From NCBI GenBank assembly GCA_905182485.1, contig CAJJBO010000016.1, positions 1 to 44,044 of the forward strand: 44,044 bases of DNA. The letters are read 5' to 3'. This document shows, piece after piece, positions 34,671 to 43,658 of the stretch. Positions within the stretch are counted from its first letter, which is position 1. Each line of letters begins with the position of its first letter. The notes under the pieces are model-generated. The model saw only the letters and a program-made list of their open reading frames with translations. It searched no databases and was not told the origin of the DNA. The position numbers were made by a program, and so were the translations under genes. This DNA comes from an uncultured Luminiphilus sp. Lineage in GTDB: Bacteria > Pseudomonadota > Gammaproteobacteria > Pseudomonadales > Halieaceae.

Positions 34671-35335
34671 AGACATAATCAAGGGCATCTTGTGCGCGAA
34701 GTCATCAACAGGATCGATGGCCAACGACTAAAGCGATTCTTCTCAGGAGAAGTCGCAGGACCTTTAAACGCTGACTTCACTATTGGCTCACCACCAGAAA
34801 ATCATTATCGAATCAGCAATGCAGCGCCACCGGCAGCATTACCGGTTGATCCGGGTCTCGACGAGTCTGTCGCCTTTAAAACGATCCACGGAACGCAGCT
34901 AGAGGCGGACATTGTAAATACTCTAAAATAACGAGCAGCAACGATTAGTGCAGCTACCGGCCATGATAACTCCGGTTCACTCGCCAAAATGCAAGCCGTA
35001 ATCTCTAATGGAGGCTCCTCTCCAGGCGAACAGCTGCTGTCTCGTGAAGCCATCAATCGCGTCTTCGTGCAACAACCCTCTGGGATCAATCGGGTTTTGA
35101 TGATGCCAGTCCGGGTTGACCTTAGTTATGCTCTTGCTGGATCAACAAATTGCATTGGCAACACCTCTGGCAATCGGTGCTACTGGCAAGGCTGGGGAGG
35201 AGCACTCGTAGTCAATGACTTAGATAACCGAATCACTCTCACCTACATGAGAATAGAGTGCAAGCAGGTGTTGCCGAGAATGAGACAAGCACGGCAGTTA
35301 CCGCGGCCCTCGATAGTATAGTTGGTACTCATTAA
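34671..35335 (+). pseudogene. Remnant of a beta-lactamase-family (PF00144) serine hydrolase
   Basis: Only the second part of an EstB-like serine hydrolase is present: GHLVREVINRIDGQRLKRFF, AGPLNADFTIGSPPE, then GHDNSGSLAKMQAVISNGG, PSGINRVLMMPVR and WGGALVVNDLDNRITLTYM. The N-terminal half with the SxxK nucleophile and the YxN motif is missing. There is an in-frame TAA at 34929-34931, in the same frame as both flanking conserved parts, and a frame shift near 35255 before the true end (TSTAVTAALDSIVGTH, stop 35333-35335). Truncation plus a nonsense codon show genuine decay, unlike the simple indels elsewhere in the window. Confidence 0.75.
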
Positions 35336-35551
35336 AACCATCACTCTGCAGCATGCGTTCACCAAAGACCAATACCCTGGAGGGCCACCGTCGACGCAAA
35401 GCGTTATAGCAGCATAGTACAAAGAGTACGTCTAAAAGTGTGTATTGTTATATACTCCCATTTGCTTCGTTCTTTTTTTACGTAACGTCTAACTTGTTCT
35501 CCAAGATTATTGGTAACAACTTGCCCTGAATGGCTGCTGAGCGATGAAGAA

Positions 35552-36416
35552 TTGTTCAAAGTATTTGCTTTCTTAAAACGCAATACAGATCTGCTAAGTC
35601 ACGACGACTATCGTGCGGCACACGTTGGCTATCACTGCGGTCAAAGCCGCAGACTCAAAGATATTCGAGGTTACCTGGTCAATATTTGGTCTAACACATC
35701 TCTCGGCACACGCCTTGGAGAGGAGTGGGTTGACGCACTAAATATCAATGCGCCCGAAGATTTTTTGCACTGGTGGGACGGGTTCCCTGAAGTCTACTTC
35801 GACAACCAAGAGGCATGGGTCAATGCAGATGATGCTCGAACCCACTCGCGCTACCGCAGAGGGGTTGGTAGTTGACCCTGACTGGGCTTTAGACGACTGC
35901 CCTCGAATATTTGACCCAGTACCGGACCGACCTCAGGAATTTAAGCCCTGCCACTTGCGCATGCACGAACATGTTTTGCTACCTGTTTTGCGCACTGAAT
36001 GCAAAGCCTTCAAATTGATGCACTTCTTCAAGCTAAAGGATGTTACTGGCGGCAAGCAAACTTTAGTCTCCGACTACGCCTCAGTCGTTGCAAAGTGGCA
36101 TGAATGCCAAGGCTGCATTGTGAACTTTCGGGATTCAGACCTAGACGCCGCGATGCGCGGCTTCTACCCCGAAGAAAGCTGGGGGCATAGTCCCGCCGGC
36201 CAGGCGCACAGGACCGAATTTTGTGGTTTTTTTGACGGTGCCATTGAGTATCATTTCCTTAACTCTGAAGATTTTCTCAATGCGCGGCGCCGCGATCACG
36301 AAGCGTTGTATGCGATCGAGCAGAGAATTTTTTCCTCTTGTTGGTATGTCGAAGTCGACGAAAATTTGGTTGTACTGCCCAATCGCAATCCGGCCCCGGC
36401 TTTCTACTTTCGGTAA
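35552..36416 (+). CDS. Two-domain EthD-family protein A, frameshifted
   Basis: About 288 residues with two EthD-like (PF07110, dimeric ferredoxin-like) halves. The N-half is FKVFAFLKRNTDLLSHDDYR then AAHVGYH and LKDIRGYLVNI; the C-half is AFKLMHFFKLKDVTGG, GCIVNFRDSDLDAAM and FFDGAIEYHFLNSEDFL. It is paralogous to the next gene along its whole length, sharing the end NPAPAFYFR. The frame shifts near 35850. By alignment with protein B the start is the TTG at 35552; no ATG is in frame, so a base error at the start is possible. EthD proteins accompany ether, steroid and aromatic degradation; exact reactions are seldom known. Confidence 0.65.
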
Positions 36417-36421
36417 TTGAG

Positions 36422-37268
36422 ATGTTAAAAGTTCTCGGCTTTGTTAAGCGCAATTCCAAACTATCACACGACGAGTACCGTGCCGGTCATGTTGGCTATC
36501 ACAATTCGTTTGGTAGGCGCCTGAATCACATTCGCGGCTACCTGCTAAATGTCGCCTCTAACACGCCAGTTATAAACTCTCTGGGTAAAGATCTGGTCCA
36601 CAGACTGACGCGCAATGAACCCGAAGACTTTGACAATCAATGGGATGGCTGGGGACAGCTGATGTTTGATACCTTTGAGGACTACCTTGCCGCACGGTCG
36701 CCTGCGCGTGACTTCCCTGGCGAATTAGGCCTGCAAATGGATCCTATGGTCGGTAAGCTCGGCGACGATTTAGATGAGCTTTATGCCGGAACCCCCTTCC
36801 AATTCCAAGTCGACGAATTCATATCGCGCCCGGTAGTGCGTCCTGAGCGAAAGTTATTCAAACTTGTCCAATTCGGTCAACGTCCAGTTGAGCTGCCAGT
36901 TGAGTTGTTTCGCGCATATTGGACCGGCCGTTATGCTTCGCTCGCTTCAACTATGCCGGGGTTGCGGGGCTTGATTATCAACTTCCGTACTCCGCTTGAT
37001 GTCATGAGCAAATTCTTCGCGGCAGATGCAGAGGGTTTCACTCCCGCAGGAATTGAACGACGACAGGATTTTTACTCCCTTTGGGATGGGATGGCTGAAT
37101 ACTGGTTTGACAGCGAAGAAAATTTTGTCCGCGCCCGCACCAGCAAACCACCGCCACTCTATACATTGGAGCAAGAGGCTGTTTAGCAGATTGTTCTACC
37201 GAGAAGTAGATGAAACGGTGGCGGTGCTACCGAAACGAGACCCAGCCCCCGACTTTTATCACCGCTAA
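36422..37268 (+). CDS. Two-domain EthD-family protein B, frameshifted near the end
   Basis: About 281 residues. The N-half is MLKVLGFVKRNSKLSHDEYR then AGHVGYH and RLNHIRGYLLNV, the C-half LFKLVQFGQRPVEL, LRGLIINFRTPLDV and LWDGMAEYWFDSEENFV. The frame ends at 37186, but a one-base shift at about 37175 (CAAGAGG) gives RLFSRLFYREVDETVAVLP then KRDPAPDFYHR, which aligns exactly with the end of protein A. It starts three bases after the stop of A, so the two paralogues are coupled and may form a hetero-oligomer. An SDR follows on the same strand about 195 bases later. Confidence 0.72.
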
Positions 37269-37462
37269 CACCAAACGTACAAAAACCAGTATCGCCGTTA
37301 ACATAGTTTACGAGATCGTCTCAGCTGTAATCCATCCTGACAAAACTCTTGAGGTGATTTGCGCTATCAAAATCCGCACAAGCATCGTCGTATATGGTTT
37401 TTAAATAGCTTGTCGATGTGGCAGACTTATTGGCCAATGTGGTTTCGAATTGACGGTTAGAA

Positions 37463-38239
37463 ATGCTCGAAAACAAGCGCATAATTGTTACCGGATGCGG
37501 GCGCGGCATGGGCGAAGCTACCCTACTCGCTTACGTCGCAGCAGGCGCTAAGGTGGTTGGTATGGACATCAATCAGAAACTTGGCACCGCCGTTGTCACT
37601 CAAGCCAACGCCAACGCCTCTGACCAAGCTCACTTTCTGCCCGTCGACGTTGCAAATGAGCAAAACGTTACCGAAGCCTTTCACAAAGCAGTCGAACTGC
37701 TTGGCGGCGGTCTAGATGTACTGGCTCATCCTGCCGCCATCCAAGCAGCCTCAGATCCCAGCGAAATTACCGCAGAAACTTGGGATCAAATGTTTGCCGT
37801 AAATGTCCGCGGCACTATGCTCGCTAATCAGGCCGCACACCGGCACATGAGATTGACCGGCGGCGGCTCTATCATCAACTTTGGCTCGATATCAGGCCAG
37901 AGAGCAGAGCCCCATGCGGTCGCTTATTCAGCTTCAAAAGGCGCGGTTCACTCTTGGACCCGGTCTGCCGCAGCGGCCTGGGGCGCAGATAAAATCCGGG
38001 TTAACGCAATCTTACCTGCCATGGTAACGCCAATGTATCGAGAGGCGCGTAAACATATGACTGATGAACAAAACACAACCGCGTATTGGAGTAATCACCA
38101 CCCAATAGCGCTTGGCAAGGCTTATGGCGACCCCTTAACCGACTTAGGCCCGGTGATGATATTTTTTGCCTCTGACGCCTCGCACTTCATCACCGGCCAA
38201 CTCATTCCGGTCGACGGGGGACAAACCAACACACGTTAA
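37463..38239 (+). CDS. Short-chain dehydrogenase/reductase (SDR)
   Basis: 258 residues, intact, classical SDR. The NAD(P) motif is TGCGRGMGEA (a TGxxxGxG type), followed by DVAN, a VLAHPAAI segment where NNAG normally stands, the catalytic Ser in NFGSISGQRA and the Tyr/Lys pair in VAYSASKGAV. The end FITGQLIPVDGGQT is typical. The acidic VVGMDIN after the second strand suggests NAD preference. It follows the EthD pair and likely acts in the same pathway on a hydroxy or keto group. The ribosome site is weak (GGTTAGAA). Confidence 0.9.
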   Translation: MLENKRIIVTGCGRGMGEATLLAYVAAGAKVVGMDINQKLGTAVVTQANANASDQAHFLPVDVANEQNVTEAFHKAVELLGGGLDVLAHPAAIQAASDPSEITAETWDQMFAVNVRGTMLANQAAHRHMRLTGGGSIINFGSISGQRAEPHAVAYSASKGAVHSWTRSAAAAWGADKIRVNAILPAMVTPMYREARKHMTDEQNTTAYWSNHHPIALGKAYGDPLTDLGPVMIFFASDASHFITGQLIPVDGGQTNTR

Positions 38240-38619
38240 CTTATCCCGCCTAGCGGGGCTTTGGCGCAGCGGCATGATTTGGGTCGACTGTGCTTCGATC
38301 CGGAGACACCAATAGATGACTCTGGTCGAGTCCGAGAGGGCACCGCTAAGAGATCAGTGCCTACGATGAGCACTCGTAGCACATTGCTCACTATCGTTTT
38401 CTGTTCAAAACTGGATATATCCGCAGGGATATATCTACTCCTATCGTTATGAGATTTTCACTTTTTCTCGTCGTACCACGCTGTTAGAAGTCGTGTGCAC
38501 TCAAGGGAATGCACTGGTGGACGCCTCTCAAGTATTCCTAAAATACATCATCCTTCGAAGCTTTATCTCCCAAGGATTGCAGCTCGGGACTCTGATGATA
38601 AAAAATACCAGGGCTCGTC
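38240..38619. other. Gap between convergent SDR and NAD-binding protein genes
   Basis: No gene is supported; short frames here have no protein character. A palindromic pair ATATATCC/GGATATAT stands at 38415-38422 and 38427-38434. No clear terminator for the SDR was found. Confidence 0.4.
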
Positions 38620-39204
38620 TCATGACATAGCGCGAGCAACGCGCCGGCCAACTGCTCCGCTGAGAATACTGGCGTATCGAGCCCAAGGCGACCGCGGGTG
38701 CATTAGCGCGATGGCCGGCGACAAATCCTGCAGAAACTGCTCCACAAAGCGCCGAGACTGACGCTGACCCAGCAACAGCCCGGGCCGCAAAATATCAAGG
38801 CGATCGAATCCTATAGTCGTTAATTCGATTTCAACAGCACCCTTAATGCGTGAATAAAAAGCGCGGCTTTCTGTGTCGGCACCAACAGCGGTGACTACGA
38901 GGAAATGCCTAACCCCCGACTGTTTAGCCGCGCGAGCGAACGCCATCACTGCGTCGAAATCTACCCCTTTAAACGCGGGTTTAGAGCCCGCATCGCTCAT
39001 CGTCGTGCCAAGCGTGCAAATGGCAATATCCGCCGAAGGCAAGCTGGGCAGGTCGGAAAAATCAACCACTAACTCGTTCTCAACCTCACCGGTAATACGA
39101 CGGCCTACCGTCGTGATGGGGATCTGCCGATCCTTCGCAAGCTCAATCAGCCATCGCCCAACAAGCCCGGTGCCACCGGCTAACAATAAGCTCATAGTTG
39201 TCAT
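38620..39204 (-). CDS. NAD(P)-binding epimerase/YbjT-like protein
   Basis: 194 residues, intact. An atypical SDR with a Rossmann motif at the N-terminus (LLLAGGTGLVGRWLI), ADIAICTLGTTMSDAGS, GVRHFLVVTAVGADTESRAF and RLDILRPGLLLGQRQ. Proteins of this type (about 210 residues) bind NAD(P) but often lack a full catalytic triad, and act as oxidoreductase-like or assembly factors. The start could be ATG 39204 or 39195; GAGG is too near the first and rather far from the second. It is separate from the cupin gene upstream by about 110 bases on the same strand. Confidence 0.8.
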   Translation of the reverse strand: MTTMSLLLAGGTGLVGRWLIELAKDRQIPITTVGRRITGEVENELVVDFSDLPSLPSADIAICTLGTTMSDAGSKPAFKGVDFDAVMAFARAAKQSGVRHFLVVTAVGADTESRAFYSRIKGAVEIELTTIGFDRLDILRPGLLLGQRQSRRFVEQFLQDLSPAIALMHPRSPWARYASILSGAVGRRVARAMS

Positions 39205-39316
39205 ATCCTCTGCATCGCGACTTGTTAGGTTGCGATGAGATTAAAGGCGTAAACAGGACCGCATGACTAGGTCCATCCGAGACCACCACCTGGAGCGGAG
39301 GACGATATCAAGCTAC

Positions 39317-40034
39317 CTACAGCGGCTGTAGACTCCGACTCGAAAACACGAGCCACTCAGCTCCTTTGGGGCCTGCTGTCAATGAATAGGATTGATCGGG
39401 GCTGACGCAGTAAAACTCGCCCTCGCCGACTGTCGCCTCACCCACAATCTCAATGCTGCCAGAGCGCACATACCAGACAGCATCGAAGGGAACCGATACA
39501 TCCGATGAATGCGCATCACTGGCTAATGCCATGCGAAAGATCAGTGGACCCTCATCAGGCATCGCATCCCAGTCGGGGCATGACTCCCCTGGGATCACTG
39601 AGGGCATTTGGTCGATGCAGCGACGTCCCGACGGCGCCTGAAATCGAGCCAGTCGTTCGGTTAACTCAGCCGGCACGTCATAAAGATCTGCCCAATTGAG
39701 CCCGATATCGCCACCGAGACTAAACAGGTGGAACTGAACGCCCTCGGCTCCCGCCTCCTCTGGCCCATAAGCTATGACCCGCTTTAACCCATCTAATATC
39801 GCCAGGGCGAAACGCACCTTCGTCACCAATCCGCATTTCGCCTGCTGTCACGACATAGATCGTGTCATAGGGATGCCAATGCTCATCTGCGTAAAAGTGC
39901 GCTGGGAACCTCGCCTCAATAAGAAAAGGTCCGTCGTTTTTCAAGACGCGTGTGGGAGTGGTCGGACGACCATGGGGATCATGAAACGTTTCCCACTCAA
40001 GGTCATCGGGACGAATGTGTTGTGTCTGACTCAT
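39317..40034 (-). CDS. Bicupin-like protein, frameshifted
   Basis: About 238 residues. The first cupin has the metal-binding pattern HFYADEHWHPYDTIYVVTAG and FRPGDIRWVKAGHS. The frame ends early, but a shift near 39770-39790 continues YGPEEAGAEGVQFHLFSLGG and a second, more degenerate cupin (FDAVWYVRSGSIEIVG, GEGEFYCVSPDQ). The first cupin with two close His probably binds iron or another metal and the second is structural. Family members include dioxygenases and isomerases, and the substrate is not evident. It lies in a group of small catabolic genes. Confidence 0.7.
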
Positions 40035-40195
40035 GGCAATCTGTCTCAGCGAAGTGGCACTTGCGGATCATTTGTCTCTGTTAGATGAAACTCAACTCCA
40101 CTCATATTATCGATGGCAACGGCACGTTGCCTAACTGTTCTAGGTCGCTCGTACCGGGCGTGCCGTTCCGAGTGCCCCAGCGCGTCATCGACCCG

Positions 40196-40688
40196 TTAGG
40201 CAGCATCGTGGGCTTGCGCCATGGCACGTTGCGATTGTCCATAATAATCATTTAGATAGGCCAGCAGCGTGTCGCCAACGATCTCTATCAGTAATCCGTC
40301 TGGATCCTGAAAATAACCCTGCGGATCTCCCGCCGCGCCCAAAAGGCGCTGATAGCCCAGTGCCTCGAGCGACCGACACACCTCAGCCGAATCAGGGACT
40401 ATGAAGACACACATGATGCTGCACGATCGCCTGTGCCGTCACCCAAGGGGTATCCGGCACCGCTTCAATTAACTCAAAATTCGCCACGCCATTACTCGCA
40501 TGGGCAATACGCAGGTTCAGCGACACGGACTTGCCAAACACGGTTAATGGCCACTCCTCTCGGTTGTCGTCGATCCACGACAACTGCAACGACTCACTGA
40601 GGCGCGCCTGCGCCGCCGCCATGTCTCGGCAGACTAACCCCGTATGAACCATCGCTAATCCCGCTAAGGGATTCACTGTTGATACCAC
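40196..40688 (-). CDS. VOC/glyoxalase superfamily protein, frameshifted
   Basis: About 163 residues. Two beta-alpha-beta-beta-beta modules are seen: MVHTGLVCRDMAAAQARLS ... FELIEAVPDTPW, then VQHHVC and, after a shift near 40402, VFIVPDSAEVCRSLEALGYQ, GYFQDPDGLLIEIVGD. The metal ligands of the fold (His of MVHTG, Glu of FELIE, His of QHHV, Glu of IEIVG) are all present, so it is likely an active lyase, isomerase or extradiol-type enzyme. The start appears to be a GTG at 40688 with GGGG upstream. It points away from the isomerase gene at 41042. Confidence 0.75.
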
Positions 40689-41041
40689 TGCTCATACCCC
40701 GCTACTTCACCGCGCACATCAAAAAGTCAGCTTACCCTAGCATTCGTGTCCAGCAATCAGTACCTCGCACAAGCATTCGCATGAAGCTACGGTCGCATTA
40801 ACCCGGCCTATCTACATCAGGGCGCCAGCGGTAGACCCGTGAACGCACACCTAAAAGCCAGCCAGATCACGCCTGACTCGCGCAAAACACGCCATTAAAA
40901 GATGCCATTCCATCATGCGAGCAGTGCGCGATCAGGACTAGATTGATAGTGCAGATCGTTGCATGATCGTGATGCTAAAGGGACATTATCGCGGTCGGAT
41001 GCTGTACTAACCGCCAGCCGCGTCACAAAGAGATATCCGGT
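40689..41041. other. Divergent gap, probable promoters of VOC and isomerase genes
   Basis: 353 bases with no supported gene. The sequence GATCGTTGCATGATCG near 40957 is partly palindromic. No clear -35/-10 pair was recognised. Confidence 0.35.
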
Positions 41042-41871
41042 ATGAGTGAACGATTAATCGCACTCGCCTCAGGGGTCCACGAGGGCAACCCCCCCATTGC
41101 CTCGGCCCCCGACATGGTGCATATCGCAGCCGATGCGGGCTATAACGCTGTCGGTCTATGGGTAGCACCAGGAGAAAACTGGCACGCCAACACCAGCGCC
41201 GATGTCGCAGCCGCGCTTAAGCGAGACCGGGATAGTAGCCCTCGATATTGAGGTGATTTGGTTGCAAGCCGATGCCGACCCCGACCCGCTTCATCACGAA
41301 ATCATTGCGATTGGCGGCGAGATTGGCGCCAAAAATTGTCTCATCGTCAGCTCAGAGCCCGATCAGAGAACGCACCAAATGGCTTTATGCAGACCTTTGC
41401 GAACGCGCGAGCGCCGCAGGCATGCGCGCCTGCCTCGAATACATGGGCATTACCGAGGTCAAAACACTGGACGACGCGCTCGATGTGGTGACCTCCGTCG
41501 GTCATCCCGCAGGGGGTATTTTAGTGGATCCTTTTCACCATGAACGTGTCGGTCATGCGCCCGAAAAAATCAGCGAGATCCCGCTCGAATGGCTCAGCTA
41601 TGCGCAACTTTGTGATATGCCTCACGGCGGGACACTCTCCGACCCTGAGGCCTACTTCATCGATGCGATCGACGGACGGCTCGCCCCAGGTGAAGGCGCT
41701 ATTCCGGTCGCCGAGATGGCGCGCGCATTGCCTCACGATTTACCAATTAGCCTTGAGATTCGGTCACTTTTTTATCGGGCGCGTTACCCCGATCCACGGG
41801 AAAGAGCGCAAGGCGATTCTCGAGTCAAACCCACGCATTTTTTGCGCAACATGGGTTATGACCCCCTTTAG
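41042..41871 (+). CDS. TIM-barrel sugar phosphate isomerase/epimerase-like protein, several frameshifts
   Basis: About 275 residues when read across three frames. It has the AP-endonuclease-2/xylose-isomerase-like barrel: MVHIAADAGYNAVGLWVAPG, then (shift near 41220) GIVALDIEVIWLQADADPDP and GAKNCLIVSSE, then (shift near 41365-41375) RTKWLYADLCERASAAGMRA, LEYMGIT, GILVDPFHHER and LEIRSLFYRARYPDPRERA. Conserved acidic and His residues suggest one divalent metal site. Near the end a third shift may restore KAILESNPR. Members isomerise or epimerise sugars, inositols or keto acids. An FAD oxidase follows after about 50 bases. Confidence 0.68.
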
Positions 41872-41920
41872 ACGCGGCCGGTGTTGGCGCATCAGATTAC
41901 GTCTAGACGGAGCACAGCCA

Positions 41921-43524
41921 ATGAACACCGCCGCTCACCAAACCGCATTACTGCAGGAGGCCTTGAGTCAGGCTTTAGGCCCCAGTGCTCTCATTAGCAA
42001 AGCCGATACCGCTCTGTATACGACCGACGTCTACTCTGGCAACGAAGCGCCCGGCCTTGTCGTACGACCCACAACACAAGCGCAAGTCGCTGATGCCGTC
42101 CGCATTAGCACGCGAGCGGGCTGGGCCATCACACAGCGCGGTGGCGGTATGTCCTACACCGGGGGCTACCTGCCCCAGCGATCAGAGACCGTGATGCTGG
42201 ACCTCAGCGCACTGAACCGCATCGTATCGATTGATGAGGATGACCTCGTGATTACCGTTGAGGCGGGCGTCACCTGGCAGCAAATTTGGGAAGCACTCAC
42301 CCCTCGCGGTCTCCGGTTACCCTTTTTCGGCACCTTTTCTGGCAGTCGCGCCACCGTCGGTGGGGGGCTGTCCAATGGCGCACTCTTTATGGGGACGGCG
42401 CGCTACGGCAGTGCGGCTGATATCGTCGTCGGCATAGACGTTGTCGATGGCAGAGGACGCTGCATTCGAACGGGACAAGCCGCTTTCGACAATGGCCGCC
42501 CCGGGTTCCGCCAATACGGTCCTGACCTCACCGGGCTATTTGTTCACGACGCGGGCGCCTTGGGTGTCAAAACCCAAGCATCGCTCAAAATGATGCCGAT
42601 GCCTGAAGCAGCAGAATACGGCTCCCTCGCCTTCGCCACACAGCAAGAGGCCATCGAGGCTCTCTCGCCATCGGTCGCAGTGGCTTCTGTGAGGAGGTGT
42701 ATTGTTTTGATCCCTGCCACCACCCAACGCTCCCTCGACTCGGCAACGCTCATGAAAGACATCGGCCGACTCAGCAACGTCATTCGCTCGCAATCGAACC
42801 TCATTGAGGGGGCTTCAAGGAAGGATCAAAATGGCCGTCGCGGGGCGACGGTTCGTAGAGGGCAACGTCCACACCTTACATTTTGTCTGTGCCGGGCGCT
42901 CAGCCGCCGGCGTGCACGACGACTTTGATTCAGGCAACGCGTTTGGCGACAGCGCACGGTGGCGTCATCATTAGCAACACCATACCCAAGGCCGCTCGAG
43001 CCAATCCGTTTGAACCACTTAATGGCATTTTGGGTGCTGATGGAGAGCGCTGGGCTGCGTTAAACGCAAAAGTACCTCATTCAGACTCAGCGGCGCTCAT
43101 TGCAGCCACTGAAGCGGCAATTGATCCGTATCGAGAGCGCATGGCCCAACATGGCGTGACCATGAGCTTTTTATATATCGCTATTGCTCAACATATTTTT
43201 AGCTACGAACCGGTTTTGCGATGGTTTGACGAATGGTTACCGATTCATAAACAGGTACCAGAGCCCGCCTATCTCGCCAAACTCAAAGAGCCTGCGGCAA
43301 ATCCCGAGGGTCGCGCGCTGGTAGATGACATTCGCAGTCGCGTTGTTGCAGTGTTTGCCGAGCATGGTGCAGCCAGCAATCAAATCGGTAAGACTTATCC
43401 GATGTTGTCGAGTCTCAACCCTGACAGCCGCAGTGTGTTAAGTGCACTGAAACGCGAACTGGATCCAGAGGGACTCATGAATCCCGGGGTACTGGGGATT
43501 TTAACCTGTCCCGAGTCGGAATGA
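41921..43524 (+). CDS. FAD-linked oxidase (PCMH/VAO family), multiple frameshifts
   Basis: About 530 residues. The first 260 codons are intact: an FAD-binding PCMH domain with PGLVVRPTTQAQVADAVRIS, QRGGGMSYTGGYLP and FFGTFSGSRATVGGGLSNGA, resembling D-lactate/glycolate dehydrogenase (GlcD-like) proteins. Between 42670 and 42940 at least four changes of frame are needed (SGFCEEVYCFDP, KDIGRLSNVIRSQSNLIEG, AGRRFVEGNVHTLHFVCAG). The last part runs from LIQATRLATAHGGVIISNTI to ELDPEGLMNPGVLGI, the usual C-terminal FAD segment. It oxidises a hydroxy acid or alcohol. CGGAG precedes the ATG. It is likely in one operon with the isomerase-like gene. Confidence 0.75.
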
Positions 43525-43658
43525 ATGCCCGCAGCGATCAGTAAGGGAACCACTGCATCCGCTCAAGACTGCTAGAGCCAGTCGATCAGATCACACATGC
43601 ACTACGAGCCATCTACCACCTGCATGCACCTCAAGAGAGGCCAGCTCGTACTGAGTCA

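Noticed and set aside
38261..38452. 63-codon plus-strand open frame after the SDR
   Set aside because: No ribosome site, no domain and odd composition; treated as gap.
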